A program made the translations under genes and the position numbers. This document shows positions 34,720 to 45,951 of a DNA stretch of 64,000 bases, one piece after another. Positions within the stretch are counted from its first letter, which is position 1; every line of letters begins with the position of its first letter. The notes below the pieces were generated by a model, which worked only from the letters and a program-made list of their open reading frames with translations, made no database searches and was not told the origin of the DNA. The stretch spans positions 53,635,293 to 53,699,292 of the forward strand of contig OZ024927.1 in assembly GCA_964017235.1 (NCBI GenBank), in the 5' to 3' direction. This stretch comes from Sabellastarte sp. h YS-2021. Its lineage: Eukaryota; Annelida; Polychaeta; Sabellida; Sabellidae.

Positions 34720-35525
34720 GTATGCTTCATGTATTGTTAATGATTGTTTATTGACCCTTTGCATCTTACGTCACAATGTTACGTATCATGATTTGGACGG
34801 CAAAACATCACGCTTGAACGAACATGTCTGTGTAACGCATACGGGATATGTGAAGAGATACCTTATTTTAAAAATTAATTATAAAATAAATATGCATCTT
34901 ATTGACTTCAAAATTGCACACATAAAAGTACAAACACTTGTCTATCTGGTAGTGTTTCAAAAATAGCATAACGATGCAGAATTGTCGAGATATAGTATTA
35001 AACTTGTAGTAAAATGCAAAATATCCATTTTCTGTAATGTGTGTCCTAAGTACAGGCAAAAATATAAATGTTAAGCCATAGAAGAATTCCTTATTTTCAT
35101 TTTACCAAACTGTTGATTTCCTTCACATCAATATAGTTTTTACAGAACAAAAAAGGACAAATTATTCAAAGAGAAATAATAATTTAAAAGTTGTGTATTT
35201 TTTATATATATATGTTGAGTGTAGTGTTTTTCGTTCACAAGTAAAAACTGACAAAAGTTCCTATAAAATATCAAAATAATAATTAAAGACAAAATAATAT
35301 ATTTTCAAAAGCTGTACTAGTACCTTCATTAAGGAAATATATTTAGAATATATTTCTCTTTTTACAGAACCCAAATATATGATTTTAAAAGGCGTAACCT
35401 TATTTTTTGTCAAAGTACAGCACTGATAATCCATGTTTTGCCGTCCTTTACTGAAAACGTCATCCTGACGTAATATTGTGACGTCGATGCAAAAGGTCAA
35501 TAGGTCAATTTTTATCAAAACAAGT
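34720..35525. mobile_element. Putative inverted-repeat element, about 800 bp
   Basis: Left TTGACCCTTTGCATC, ACGTCACAATGTTACGT and GGACGGCAAAACAT recur in complement at 35.42-35.51 kb. The interior is AT-rich and non-coding. Its exact ends are uncertain. Confidence 0.6.
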
Positions 35526-36592
35526 GATCAGTTACTGTGACTTAATTGAAACTAAAGGGCTGAATTTTTGTCTATTTTAAGTTTTTAACTGCAAAATGCG
35601 ACTTTTTTGTGATGTTTTGATGCTTCCAAATAACACTGCACACAATAAACATAGAAAAGAGGGCTGGTTGAACTTTGGGGGCTTTTAAGTGGCAATATAA
35701 TTCAGTTTCTATATTTAATACCTTAATTTAAAACCAATATGACTTCATATAACAAAAGCTGTCTCATTGGTATCTTTAACTGGTCACATCCTGAATTTAC
35801 TTTTTGCGTCTGGCGGAAAGCGCGAAATACCGTAATCATTGCGGTCTTCCCCAAAAAATAGCAAAAGCATTCCTCAAATTTAAATTATCAACTTGGCTGT
35901 CTACCTGTTGAAATCTCTGATGCCTTGGACATCTCCTTCATTGCTGCAGCAAATTTTCCTTAAATATGAAACAAATTTAATGATTAACTGGTTAAAGAAG
36001 ACAGACCCCTCAACACGACAAGGCGGGAAAAAACCCCCAAAAATATTACAGTAATCAAACGCATGTAATATGTCGACAAATATTTTTCAGTACGTCAGCA
36101 ACTTCTTTCTGCTGGGAGAAATGTGGGTGTCTCAGGGCTCATTCCTTTGGTCCAAATAAAAATTATTTTAAGTCCTGCCAATTTTTCATATTGGTATATC
36201 TCTGCTGATTGGTCAAGATTGTGGGGGGTTGTCCTTGCAACTTCCAAGACATGCTGCCACCTTGACTTTGAAAGCTGACCAGTACACACCAAGAAATGTT
36301 TCTGCCAGCATAGAAAATACAAATAAATAAGACTAGGTCTCAAAGTGGGAGTAAAGCACAGGTCGCATCTGGGGCTCTGTGAGAATTGTTTGAGTATGTC
36401 CTAACTGGTCAGAATAAGGATAGACTTACGTATAACCAGCTATCCCCCATCCATTGAATGGCTGGATTATGCAAAACTTTCAAGGAGGAGTCTGACAGCC
36501 AGATTAAGGAATATATGTTAGACTATGTGATTAACTTGTTAGATTAAGCTACAGACTTCTGGGTTTCTTCAAAGGCCAGCCATGTGGTCTTA
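35526..36592. other. About 1 kb single-copy-looking sequence
   Basis: No gene supported. One short minus-strand stretch near 35.90-35.96 kb has splice-like borders but no recognisable product. Confidence 0.45.
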
Positions 36593-36606
36593 TTCTGTCA
36601 CATAGA

Positions 36607-36819
36607 TTTATTCATTTATTTGGGGTTTTACGTCGCTTTCAACACTGTACAGGTCATATTACGACGGGTATAGTTGGAAGGGCAGAGGAAACCAGTACAT
36701 ACAGTTTCCGACCAACGGCAAGCAACTACCAGCTTTCCCATTTGAGGCTGTGCTGGGAACCGAACCCCGGCCTCAGAGATGGTAGGTGAGAGTGTTACCA
36801 CTCTGCCACCGTGGCCCCT
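36607..36819 (-). mobile_element. tRNA-derived SINE, minus-strand copy
   Basis: The same family as the 13.07-kb SINE in reverse: GGGGTTTTACGTCGCTTTCA, then the complement of box B (GGAACCGAACCCC) and of the box A region (CCACTCTGCCACCGTGGCCC). The 14-bp flanks TTCTGTCACATAGA lie at 36593-36606 and 36820-36833. It is about 25 bp shorter than the first copy and diverged from it. Confidence 0.92.
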
Positions 36820-37147
36820 TTCTGTCACATAGAGCAAGGTGACATTTCAACATGGGCTGATACCGAAGATAGACAGGGTTTGCAGGGCACACACCCAGAG
36901 ACTTGGGGTAGGTCAAAATAATGCTGCAAGAGAGCAAGACAAGTCTAATTCTCACAATACTAAGTCATTGCCTTGTGTTTATTCCAATAAGAGAGTATGT
37001 TTGCAGAAACAAACACATGAACTCAGGGGAGTCATATGTTAACATATATGCTCATTTTATTGGACAAAATAAGGTCAGGCCTTCAATCATGCCCAACTGG
37101 ACTATAGGAAGAGTCAATCAGTGTAAAAAATATGAGTAGGTAAGGAC

Positions 37148-37462
37148 ATGACTCACAAAGGATATGTCCACAATCCTAAATTTGCTGTTAATTCACAGTA
37201 CAATTCTGCTCAAATTGATTATTTTATTAATCGTACCAATAGTGAACTTAAGCTTACAGGGCAAAGAACTTTAGCCCCATTTAGTAAGTTTGGCAATGGG
37301 TATTTTGCACAGGTTGTGTTGGGTAAGTGTGACAAGGGCTTTCACTATAGTCACGCCAGTGCCTATACCAGTGCAGGTAGGCCACAGTATAATGTATTTA
37401 AAGTTGCTTTAGTTGTAAATGTTGACGAGAAGTTAGCAAACAGCATTAACATACACAGGTAA
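37148..37462 (+). pseudogene. Gag-like ORF fragment of the YR retroelement
   Basis: A 104-residue open frame with HNPKFAVNSQYNSAQIDYF, TGQRTLAPFSKFGNGYFAQV and SAGRPQYNVFKVALVVNVDE. It lies upstream of the reverse transcriptase of the same element and in the same orientation, in the place of gag. I recognise the block from YR-element neighbours, not from a named domain. The frame is closed by TAA after NIHR, and the Asn/Arg-rich remainder cannot be followed. Confidence 0.5.
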
Positions 37463-38029
37463 TGGAAGTTGTGACATAAACAGACAGTAAAGTGTAAGAG
37501 GCAAAGTGGGCAAGAGATCTTCTGAGGCTCAGAAGCCAGGGAGGAAAGTACCAGAAACTTGTAACCAGGCAAAAAGTGAGTACTTACTCCTTAGACAGTG
37601 AAAAAGCCAGTAGTCCTTTTAAGGCAGTATTAGGATCATAACATACAAAACACTAGTACGTGTCATGTGTGGTACAGAGGAATCCAGATGAAAAAAACAA
37701 ACAAAAATGGTCCCTCTAAATGTTCTTTAGTTGAGATTGCAGGGGTCCTTGATAATAATGTGACTGTGGATCTGGTTATTGATATCATGCAGGCAGGTCT
37801 AGAGGAATTACAACATAAACCCTTTCCCCAATTCATATTTATTGAGGGATAGAGTTACCTGGTAGATGTCCCAGATGTCATTAAGGCTTATAAAATTGTT
37901 TGAGAACGTTGACTCCCAATTTTTTTGGGCCTTATGATACCAGTAAATACCAATTTGCATATACCAAACTGGAGAGAGAATATCTGTGATTATTTTGACA
38001 GACAACCTCAAAGAATTCAGCTTTCCCCT

Positions 38030-38760
38030 GTATTTTGATAGGACAACAAACAGTTAGAAAGTACTTTGATGAATCATGCCTCAGCGAGGTTATATTTCTC
38101 CCATGTATGTGCATAATATATTGAAGAACTTAAGTTTGGGGTTATCTTTTGGCCACGTGAAACTCAGCCATTTAAGATGCATATCTCACTGTTCATGACC
38201 AGGGAAAAATTTGTACAGATTGTTGATGAATTATCATTGATCTAAGTTTTCCCAAGGGTTTGTCAATTAATGATAGTATTTCCAAAGATGTTTATCTGGG
38301 TACAAGATTTCAAATGCATTATCCAACAGTAGAGTTTATGATACAAACTTTGAACACATTTGGACCTGCTGGCAGGATATTCAAATATTAGTCAGGCATT
38401 TTGCCATTTCTAGATTGATCCAGGAGACATAGATCTCTTGGGATTATAACATTAAAACAAGGATATCGCTCAGATTCTTTTTTTCTTTAGTAAGATAAGC
38501 AACTCAGGTACATAAGGCCTAAAAATGGTCATAATGCACTCCTAAACAACATAGATGACTTAATCTATTGTGGCTTGCCGTCTTCTATTGATAAGGCTTA
38601 TCATTTTCTTCTAGACTTATTACAAGAATCAGATCTGGACATCAGTTCTAAGAAGTTATGTCCTCAAGATACTAAAGTTACGTGCTTAGGCAAATTATTT
38701 GACAATATTAACAGAATCATATAAATCCGTGAAGAAAATGACAGGAGATTATTTTGGTTT
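38030..38760 (+). pseudogene. Reverse transcriptase fragment of the YR element
   Basis: Visible blocks are SFPKGLSINDSISKDVYLG with FQMHYPTVEFMIQTLNTFGP (38.24-38.39 kb), and NNIDDLIYCGLPSSIDKAYH with KKLCPQDTKVTCLG (38.54-38.69 kb). The I-D-D part is the palm motif, with its usual Tyr replaced by Asn. The stretch between the blocks, which should hold the first catalytic Asp, is interrupted by stops. The polymerase is inactive. Confidence 0.75.
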
Positions 38761-39479
38761 GTAACAAATGGTCGGATAAATGAATAGTTACTAAGACAAA
38801 ATTTCAGTGATTATTAGATCTACTTTTACATATAAGCAAATATGTTAAACTGGCCAGATTTTTTCTTAACAGAATGTTGCAACTTCTTCGGGATAATGTA
38901 GATCAGTATACCATTATCTTAAGACAAGAATTTTTCAGGGATCTGGCTTGGTTTTGAGCATTTTTGAAGTCATATAATGGCATTAATTTCTATGATGTCA
39001 GACCTCTACATTATGCATATACCCTAACGTTTCGGGAATTACAATAAAGTTCACCTAGAAATGTTGAATATAATGGTGACATTGAAAATTTGGGGTTCTA
39101 ACTGGGTCAATAAATGTATTCAAAAATTCTGTGACAATAGTGCAGTGGTCAAAGCTTGACCCCTGTCTGGGCTAGAAATTCAACACTCTACGCTTGTGCT
39201 CTGAATATTTGGCTTCTTACAGCCATCTTTAACATTTCTTTAGTGGTTTTACATATCAGTTCTTTGGATAATTGAATTGCCTCCTGTCTTGGTGACATAC
39301 AACTCTGGGTAATAAAACCAAGCCTAGCAAATTGTTTGAATCCCCAATATGGGTGGATACATACACTGACCTGCTCTTTTTAACCGTGATATTGAGCTTG
39401 TGTCTATTGTTTTAGATCCTTGGACTGTGACAGACAACCTGGCCACACAAGCTATTAACAGATTGTGATTTGTCTGCCG

Positions 39480-40440
39480 TCCTTCCACCTTGCTTCCTAC
39501 TAACGTATGTTTCGACTTTATCTGGCCTTTTTGGTGACCTTGTGCCTGTTGCTGTCCCAGGTCACTACACTACACATTCTTGCTTTCATGGAGTATATGC
39601 GGCATATTACAAACCATCTTACTGCAATAAAATCTTTATGTATCATATATGCCTGTGAGGTCCTCAGTGGCCTAGTGGTTAGCAAGTTTGGCATCTAATC
39701 ATAGGCTGTCACCTCTGTGGGTTCGAGTCCCACAAGTGGCAATTCTGAGGACCTGTCCCAATATGACCCTGGCTGTTGAACGGGACGTAAAACCCCAACT
39801 TTGACTTTGACTTTGTATATGCCTGTGATAATACACCATTATGGGATCAAAGGTTGCCTTTATTTATTAAAACTATGAAAATAAATAGACCTTTGCAACC
39901 AAGAATTACTGTTCTTATAGATAAAAATGTAGTACTGCATATTATTACTGTGACATGGTATTTGCCTTTTTCTCTAATATTCACTGCTTTATTTTTGTTG
40001 ACCTTTTTCTCATTTCTTATGTTGTCCAACATACTGCCATAATCTGTGACCACAATTAATGTATCCAGATACCTCTGTCTTTGGGATATCATATGTTTAG
40101 ATGTTGGAGCCACTGTCATTATTAAATGGTCGAAGGCTATTCAGGATTGAGTTTCCCTCCACCACTCTTTCAGTCTTTATGTGTTTCTGCTTTGTGTCCA
40201 GTTAAAGCTTTGAAGAATATGCTTGCTGGGACCTCTACCTTTCCAGATCTACCTTTATTTCATGTTCCAACATATGTATCTGGGAATATCTTTCTGACAG
40301 ATTGAGGGCCAGGAACCACATAAAGCCAGTCCCGCATGGGTTCAGCAAAAACTTTTACTTTTCATGATTTCAGAAGGAGCTGGGCCACTTGGGCATTCTC
40401 CAGAGAGCTCAGGGCACATTTTCTGTTGGTAGTATTTTTA
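39480..40440 (+). pseudogene. Tyrosine recombinase remnant, split by a SINE
   Basis: The N-terminal part ends before the SINE (SLCIIYACE at 39.65 kb), and the frame resumes after it with PLWDQRLPLFIKTMKINRPL and then LIFTALFLLTFFSFLMLSNIL. Downstream come ALCPVKALKNMLAGTSTFPD and FHDFRRSGATWAFSREL (40.36-40.41 kb), the latter carrying the conserved H-x-x-R of site-specific tyrosine recombinases. This enzyme integrates DIRS/Ngaro DNA. The catalytic Tyr was not seen, and several stops are present. Confidence 0.75.
39659..39815 (+). mobile_element. tRNA-derived SINE of a second family
   Basis: Box A region TGGCCTAGTGGTTAGC, box B GGGTTCGAGTCCC, body ending GGGACGTAAAACCCC with a (TTTGAC)n tail. 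The 13-bp flanks TATATGCCTGTGA lie at 39646-39658 and 39816-39828. It is inserted in the recombinase remnant, so it is younger than that element. Confidence 0.93.
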
Positions 40441-40445
40441 GGTAA

Positions 40446-40968
40446 TATTCTAGTGATTTTTTATTGCTTTACAATAGAGTAATTTTTTATTGCGTAAAAA
40501 AAAATTTTTATCGTGTTTAAAATTTATTGAGTTTCAATAACAAAATTAAATCCAGTCTGAATTACTTGTAGTGTAAATTGTATATTATTTATTTTTGGAA
40601 TAAAAAAAAAAATTAAACTAGTGGATTTTCTGTAAATGTGAAAATTTTTGAACAGTATTTCAAATTTTCTTCATTTCATTTGTTAATATTTTGAAATTGT
40701 GATTTTTGCTAAATAACTTTTGCTTTGTCTTTCGAGTTATTTATTGTACTTTGACCTATATCTTTGCATTGTCGTGCAGATTGGGTTTGATTAAATTCGG
40801 TTTAACTTTACTCCGTTTTGCAAGTTAAAATAATCGGATTTGTGTGTCATTTGTGTGAAATCTCATTAATTGACTTGGCATTGTTTTGCTAGTTGGTTAT
40901 TGATTGTCCGGTGTTTGTCAGTTTGTTGGTTGAATTGAGTAAATTCACTTTTAAAAAAAAAACTGAAA
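40446..40968. other. AT-rich leader upstream of the HhH/TatD gene
   Basis: Long A and T runs and no reading frame. It may contain the promoter and 5' leader, but no motif is convincing. The last bases, AACTGAAAATGG, give a favourable start context. Confidence 0.35.
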
Positions 40969-40980
40969 ATGGCTACCGGT

Positions 40981-42465
40981 GTAGCGCCAGATTTTACACC
41001 CCACATAAAATGCATGGGGGTGTAATATATGGCAAGTGAACTTGCCATATTTTACACCCCTTGCCATATTCTACACCCCATTGCCATATTTTTCACCCCT
41101 TGGTGGATTTCTTTACAATTACTATGTTATGAAATAAGTGAAGTTCAACAGCTATAAACATCCACACATTAAGCATTAAAACTCAAAGACAATAATTCCT
41201 TTTCTTACAAATTGTTTAATGTCTAAGAATAGCAAACTGAACGAAATAAAATACATTTAGTGCTAATCCAGTGGGACAAATCCTTTCTATATATTTTTCT
41301 TTGAAGTGATAGGCCAACCCATTGTTGATTTGTATTCACTAGGCTAGTCCCTAACTGAAAATATCCCTATTGTTGTCTTAAGTTCCCACAGCCCTTTGAT
41401 TGGAATCTTGCTACTAGACCTGCAACTATGTGCAAGGCTTTAAGCTTCTGTGGTTTCTCACCTGGGGGTTCTTGTTTATGAACTGTTAGTGTTTTCTTTT
41501 ATTGACTTTAAAAAGACATGCAGTAATAGATGATACATAGGTTATTGTTCTATTATAAGTTAGTGATTAATTAATTAGATAATTTATGCATTGTTTCTTT
41601 TGGTTGGATTTACATCACATAATGAACAAAATGGGTCCATTGACCAACTTATCTCTGGCTTCTCATCTAGAAACCATGAACAAGCAAAAATGGCACATGT
41701 ACATAAATTAAATGAATTGTAATATATTATTGATATCCATGAATATCGAAATATATTTTATGATACCTGAACACATTGGACGTTATTGCATATCTGAGTA
41801 TTTTATTAACAATGGTATTTTACAGTTTTATATGTAATAATAATAATGTAATAACAAAGTTCTTCTAGAAGGATTTTTACTGTGAATATAATATAAACCA
41901 TACAAGCTTATGTAAATGAAAAACTTTATGTTACATTATCAGGGAGAAGTATCTCCCAAAATTACCTTAAAAAAGAGTTTTTCAACAATACCAATTAATC
42001 CTGTTAGCTTAGCTAGTCACTTAACCACAAGTGAAACAAATCAAGTTCAAAAGAATGCTAGAACAAAAGGCAAATCTAAGGCTAATCCATTTACCAAGTC
42101 ACATACATAGCCAAACAAATCAACTTAAACAGTATTGTAACAATAGACATATCATATCTAATCCAGTTTCTGTCACACCCAGAAGTAAAACAAATCAAGT
42201 TCTAAGCAGTGGTTAGACAATAGACAATTAAAAACTCATGCAATTTAACCAATAAAAGGTTTGCTCTTAATCCCCAATTGATTTGCTCTGTATGGCCCAG
42301 TAGGGGGTGTAACTTTTGATGGGTGTGTAAAATGTGGCAGTAATATTTTACACCCCCTTAATCCCCTATTGTTAGGGGTGTAAAATATGATTGCCACATA
42401 ATGCACCCCCTAAAAGATCAAAGAGAGGGTGTAAAATATGGCAGGGGTGTAAAATATGGCGTTAC
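40981..42465. mobile_element. 1485-bp TIR transposon inserted in the fourth codon
   Basis: The left end GTAGCGCCAGATTTTACACC and the complement of the right end GTAACGCCATATTTTACACC are inverted repeats. They are flanked by ACCGGT on both sides (40975-40980, 42466-42471), a 6-bp palindrome that may be target duplication or part of the TIR. Subterminal GCCATATTTTACACCCC motifs recur three to four times at each end, like transposase-binding sites. No transposase, so it is non-autonomous. The superfamily is not determined. Confidence 0.82.
41905..42225 (+). repeat. Dispersed repeat shared with 51.72-51.99 kb
   Basis: Internal part of the TIR transposon. ACAAGTGAAACAAATCAAGT, AAAAGAATGCTAGAACAAAA and CCCAGAAGTAAAACAAATCA occur in the same order and orientation at 51.78-51.97 kb. 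Confidence 0.85.
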
Positions 42466-42674
42466 ACCGGTGGAAAGAAACCAGTCCACATTGAAGATGC
42501 AACCAAGGCTGATTTGTTGTCAATAAGAAGCATTGGTGAAGCAAAGGCAGACAGGATATTGAACCTGAGGGAAGAAAATGGTGGTACACTGACCTTGCAT
42601 GACCTTCAGAAGTCAAAAGTTGTCAGCAATTCTGCGATCAACACTCGGGTTTCATAATATTCAGTGGAAAAAAT

Positions 42675-43925
42675 GTGTCAGCTGAAAGTAAGGTTTGCTC
42701 CAGTCAGGAACACCTATTAATTCAAGCTGGCACGGAAGATTTCCATGAGGTGGAGGAGAAGGACGATGAAGATTCGGATGACCAGTGTGCTTTCCCTGAC
42801 AAAGAATCGTTGCATTTGTCGGGATTATCACTTGAACATCAGAATTTACAGTCGCCAAAAGTAGAGTTGTCGGGCTCATCCTATCAGGTTTTTCCCAGTC
42901 AGGGAACTGCAGGACTTGAACCCGAGACTTCGGACTCTATACCAATACTTGCTGGAAAACCAGGACTTGATGATATTTGGTCAGTTCTGGTCGCAATCAA
43001 GGGTAACACATCCAAAACAGAGAAGTCTGTGAAGAAATTGGAAACGGCTCAGGTTGAAACCAATAAAAAAGTGGCCAAGTTGTTCAGTACTGTGGAAGAA
43101 TTGAACCGTACAGTTCATTCGACCAGTAAGGCTCAACTTGAACTTAAGTCTAAGGTAGATCGCCTGGATCAGAGAGTGACTGATGTCGAGGAGAAACATC
43201 AAAAACTTGACAGAATGGAAAGTGACACCGCAGTGTTGAAGAGTAATGTGTCCGGTTTGACGTCTTCTCAGCAGGAAGTTATGTTCAACTGCTATAGGGA
43301 TGTCTCGAACCTTGGTCAACAGTTACAGTCCAAGATGCAAGAAACGAAGTCTAGGTTTTCAAGACTTGATTCTCATTTGGATCGACAGGTTGAAGAGTAC
43401 GACCAGCAGAGAACTGAGTTTTCTTCTTTGAAGTCCAGGGTGACGCAACATCAAGTGATGTTTGACCGGGAACTGGAGTCAGTCAAAGAAACTCAGAGAT
43501 CCCAAGATGAAGCGATAATTTCTCTTCAACGATTTGAAAATGCTGAGAGTCAACATCAGCAGGAAGTCTCTTTGCTGCATCGAGATCTAGATGGTCTAGC
43601 TCGACAGGTGCAGGATGTCAAAGAGGAAGTGCAGAATCTAAAGCATGCTCCCTGTGACCACAACCCTTCGATCAGTAAACATCGAACTGGTGTGGAGCAG
43701 GATGTAGCTTTTCAAGCTTTGCAAAAGGACTTGGAAACTTCTTTTTCAGAATTATCCAAGCTTGTGACAGAAAATGAAGCTGCATTACAGAAGCATGAAC
43801 AGATCCTAGATCAGCAGAAGAAACAACTGGAAGGTGTGGCTGATGAGAAGTGTCTCGTTGACATTGAGAAAGCGTTCGAGCAAAATATCAATGTTCAAGG
43901 ATCCACGTTGTGTTGGCCTTGGTGA
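42675..43925 (+). pseudogene. Coiled-coil segment of the HhH/TatD gene
   Basis: The frame opens with an acidic region (EVEEKDDEDSDDQC, residues about 25-40), a Ser/Pro-rich linker, then from about residue 95 to 405 an almost unbroken heptad pattern (VKKLETAQVETNKKVAKLF, LKSKVDRLDQRVTDVEEK, LHRDLDGLARQVQDVKEEV). It predicts an extended coiled coil, probably for oligomerisation. The frame ends shortly after CLVDIEKAFEQ, a phrase that already belongs to the nuclease domain, and then shifts. The start at 42675 is not the true start, because the frame is open upstream and probably continues the HhH part. Confidence 0.75.
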
Positions 43926-44478
43926 GATTGGGTTTGATTTCAGTGCTCACTTTAGAAAGTTTAAAGTTCAACAAACTCTACTTTGTAGAAAGTTCCTACA
44001 GATGTTTGTTAGGGAAGAGCTGTACTACAGCAAAGCCATTGTGATTCACTGCAGGGATAAGGGAAACAGTATGGATGGGTATAAAAACTGTCTCAAGGTC
44101 TTTGAGGAGGAGATACCTGCATTCCATAGAGAAGATATAAGCATTCATTTTCACTGTTTTAATGGGGGTGTGTCTACACATCGCGACTGGTTGGCAAGAT
44201 TTCCTAGAATAAGGATTGGAGTTACTGGTTTGCTTTTGCGAAAGGGCCGAAATCCAGAACTTGAAGCCGCCGTGGAGTACTTAGATCTAGAGCAGATCCT
44301 TTTAGAGACAGATTCCCCATACTTGACACCCCCAGTTCATGGTAGCTGCGCTTACAATACCCATTATGGTCTGGAGGAAGTAGCTCGACGTGTAGCTCAA
44401 CTGAAAGACACAACTATCAAGGCAGTGCTGACCACTACCAGAAAGAATGCTGCAGATCTCTATGGTCTAAAGGTCTGA
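43860..44478 (+). pseudogene. TatD-like DNase domain, N-terminally incomplete
   Basis: TatD hydrolases are metal-dependent nucleases with a TIM-barrel fold. Visible motifs are CVGLGEIGFD (metal-binding Glu), AIVIHCRD (His), IHFHCFNGG (His) and LLETDSPYLTPP (Asp), ending with TTRKNAADLYGL near the stop at 44476. The usual N-terminal D-T-H-x-H metal site is absent. The coiled coil runs directly into DIEKAFE, which corresponds to the middle of the first third of the domain. Deletion of the N-terminal part of the barrel is therefore inferred, and this copy should lack a complete active site. Confidence 0.82.
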
Positions 44479-45150
44479 GGGTATTGTACGTGTGAACAGA
44501 GTAGAATGGAGGGAGTATTAACATTGTTCTACATGGCGAAATGAACTGTTGCAAAATTCATCAATATTGTTTTACGTAATGGACTGTTATGGATATCTCA
44601 CAACGTTGTCCCCGTTACCGGACAGTTGGAGGGATTACAGCAACATTGTTCATCATATTGAACTGTTAAGTATCTTCTAAAACAGAGGAATCACCACCAT
44701 TGTTCTACAAGTTCCAGAACCGTTGTTCTATTACTCCATGAATGTTCACGTGCTCAGTCTCAAAAGGAAATCAGATGAATTCTCAACATTGTTCTACAAG
44801 TTCCTGAACCGTTGAGGAGTCTCAAAAGAAACCGGACGGATTATAAACATTGTTCCACATGTCAAGAACTGTTGTAAGTTCTCTGGAAAGAAACAAGGAT
44901 AGGCAACACTGTTCTATTTGTCAAGGACTGTTGCAAGTGCATTAAAAACCTTGGTCTGGACTGGCTACAACCCACCTTGGCAACCTTGGATGACTGGTGG
45001 ACCAGTTCTCAACAAAACAGGGAGGAATGAAGTAAAGCCACCGGGTAGTTTTGAATGGAAGTTCGTTCGCCTGCCGTTTGTGTTTTAGCATCACTGCTTT
45101 TTTTTCTTTCTATTGAAAAATCTTCGCAATAAAAATTTTATTACAACTTT
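44479..45150 (+). promoter_or_regulatory. Probable 3' UTR with degenerate AACATTGTTCTACA repeats and poly(A) signal
   Basis: About eight degenerate units of AACATTGTTCTACA-N6-GAACTGTTG between 44.52 and 44.94 kb follow the TatD stop. AATAAA lies at 45128-45133. No poly(A) tract follows, so a simple retrocopy end is not visible. Confidence 0.5.
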
Positions 45151-45951
45151 TAACTAATAGCATCACTGCAGATAACTACTGGTGAGTCTGTAATTTTACA
45201 ACACTATTTCAATATCAGAGTTGCCCAAATCACCCCAAAAATGACTATGTAATTAAAATTATAAAGCATAAATTACTGGAATGGCAAGATTGATACAATT
45301 TTAGTTTTATTTATGTCAATAAAGATTATACTGCTTTGCATCCAAACACATCACTTTGTATCTTGTACAGCCGATAAGTACATTGATCTTCAAGCCCGTC
45401 TGAAGCAGTTTTATAAATTTTATGCAGTCAACTTTACATAGATATATATATGTGATTGTGTAGTATTGAAAAGAGCTGCTATATATGATTCTGTACATAT
45501 GATTGAGTAATTTATTACGCCCACTCAAATCAAAAAGCATTAATAGTCAAAATACTACCTGATTTTACACTTGTTCGGGTCTACCCGAAGTTTCGGATTT
45601 TCTGCGATTTTATGAAGTTTGGTAAGACGTATGATTTATAACGATGTGGACTTTTGCAGCGATATTTTCTTTATTTAAAGTTTTATTCATCTATTTGTAG
45701 TAAGTTTAGTTACAAAAAGCTAAATCTGATCACTTTTATACATTGCAAATGTTTATCTAATCATATTTGCGCACATTTTGACTATTGCGTTTTCTTCCTT
45801 TATCGCCCATGCAACATATGTCCCTTCCAGGTTGAGAATCATGTGGTACTCTCATTTAGATACTACTGGTTTAACAGTCCATGACTAGAAACAAAAGATT
45901 ACTTAGCTACTCTTTTTAATGATTGCAGAGTCACAATTAAGAATACAAGGA
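45151..45951. other. AT-rich, nothing recognised
   Basis: No gene or repeat supported in about 800 bp. Confidence 0.45.

Larger units (their letters stand above)
37080..40445 (+). mobile_element. YR retroelement remnant (Ngaro/DIRS type)
   Basis: Plus-strand blocks appear in the order gag-like (37148), linker, reverse transcriptase (38.1-38.7 kb), RNase H region (about 38.87-39.15 kb) and tyrosine recombinase (39.5-40.42 kb). Frameshifts and stops occur throughout. The recombinase is split by a SINE with a target duplication. The TTTCATGATTTCAGAAGG stretch at 40.36 kb encodes the recombinase H-D-F-R-R box, which identifies the class. The catalytic Tyr segment after it was not found, so the 3' end seems truncated. 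Boundaries are approximate. Confidence 0.75.
40969..44478 (+). pseudogene. HhH / coiled-coil / TatD-nuclease gene, intronless and broken
   Basis: ATG GCT ACC GGT at 40969-40980 is followed by a 1485-bp transposon, then GGA AAG AAA at 42472 continues the frame. The first domain (about 42.48-42.65 kb) has VHIEDATKADLLSIRSIGEA and ADRILNLREENGGTLTLHDL, a helix-hairpin-helix DNA-binding pattern. A frameshift near 42.65 kb leads to an acidic then coiled-coil segment of about 416 residues (42675-43925). A second frameshift near 43.88 kb leads into a TatD-type metal-dependent nuclease (43.88-44.48 kb). GC content and codon regularity are clearly higher than in the surroundings. With the insertion and two frameshifts this copy is dead, but its parts are well preserved, so it is recent. 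TATDN2-like proteins are the closest family I can name. Confidence 0.75.

Noticed and set aside
35895..35960. Possible short minus-strand exon (AAG|GAAAATTTGCTGC ... TCAACAG|GTAGAC)
   Set aside because: Splice-like borders and a lysine/alanine-rich reading, but the pyrimidine tract is weak and no neighbouring exon or protein family was recognised.
43996..44413. Minus-strand open frames opposite the TatD domain
   Set aside because: They are antisense shadows of a clearly recognisable coding domain.
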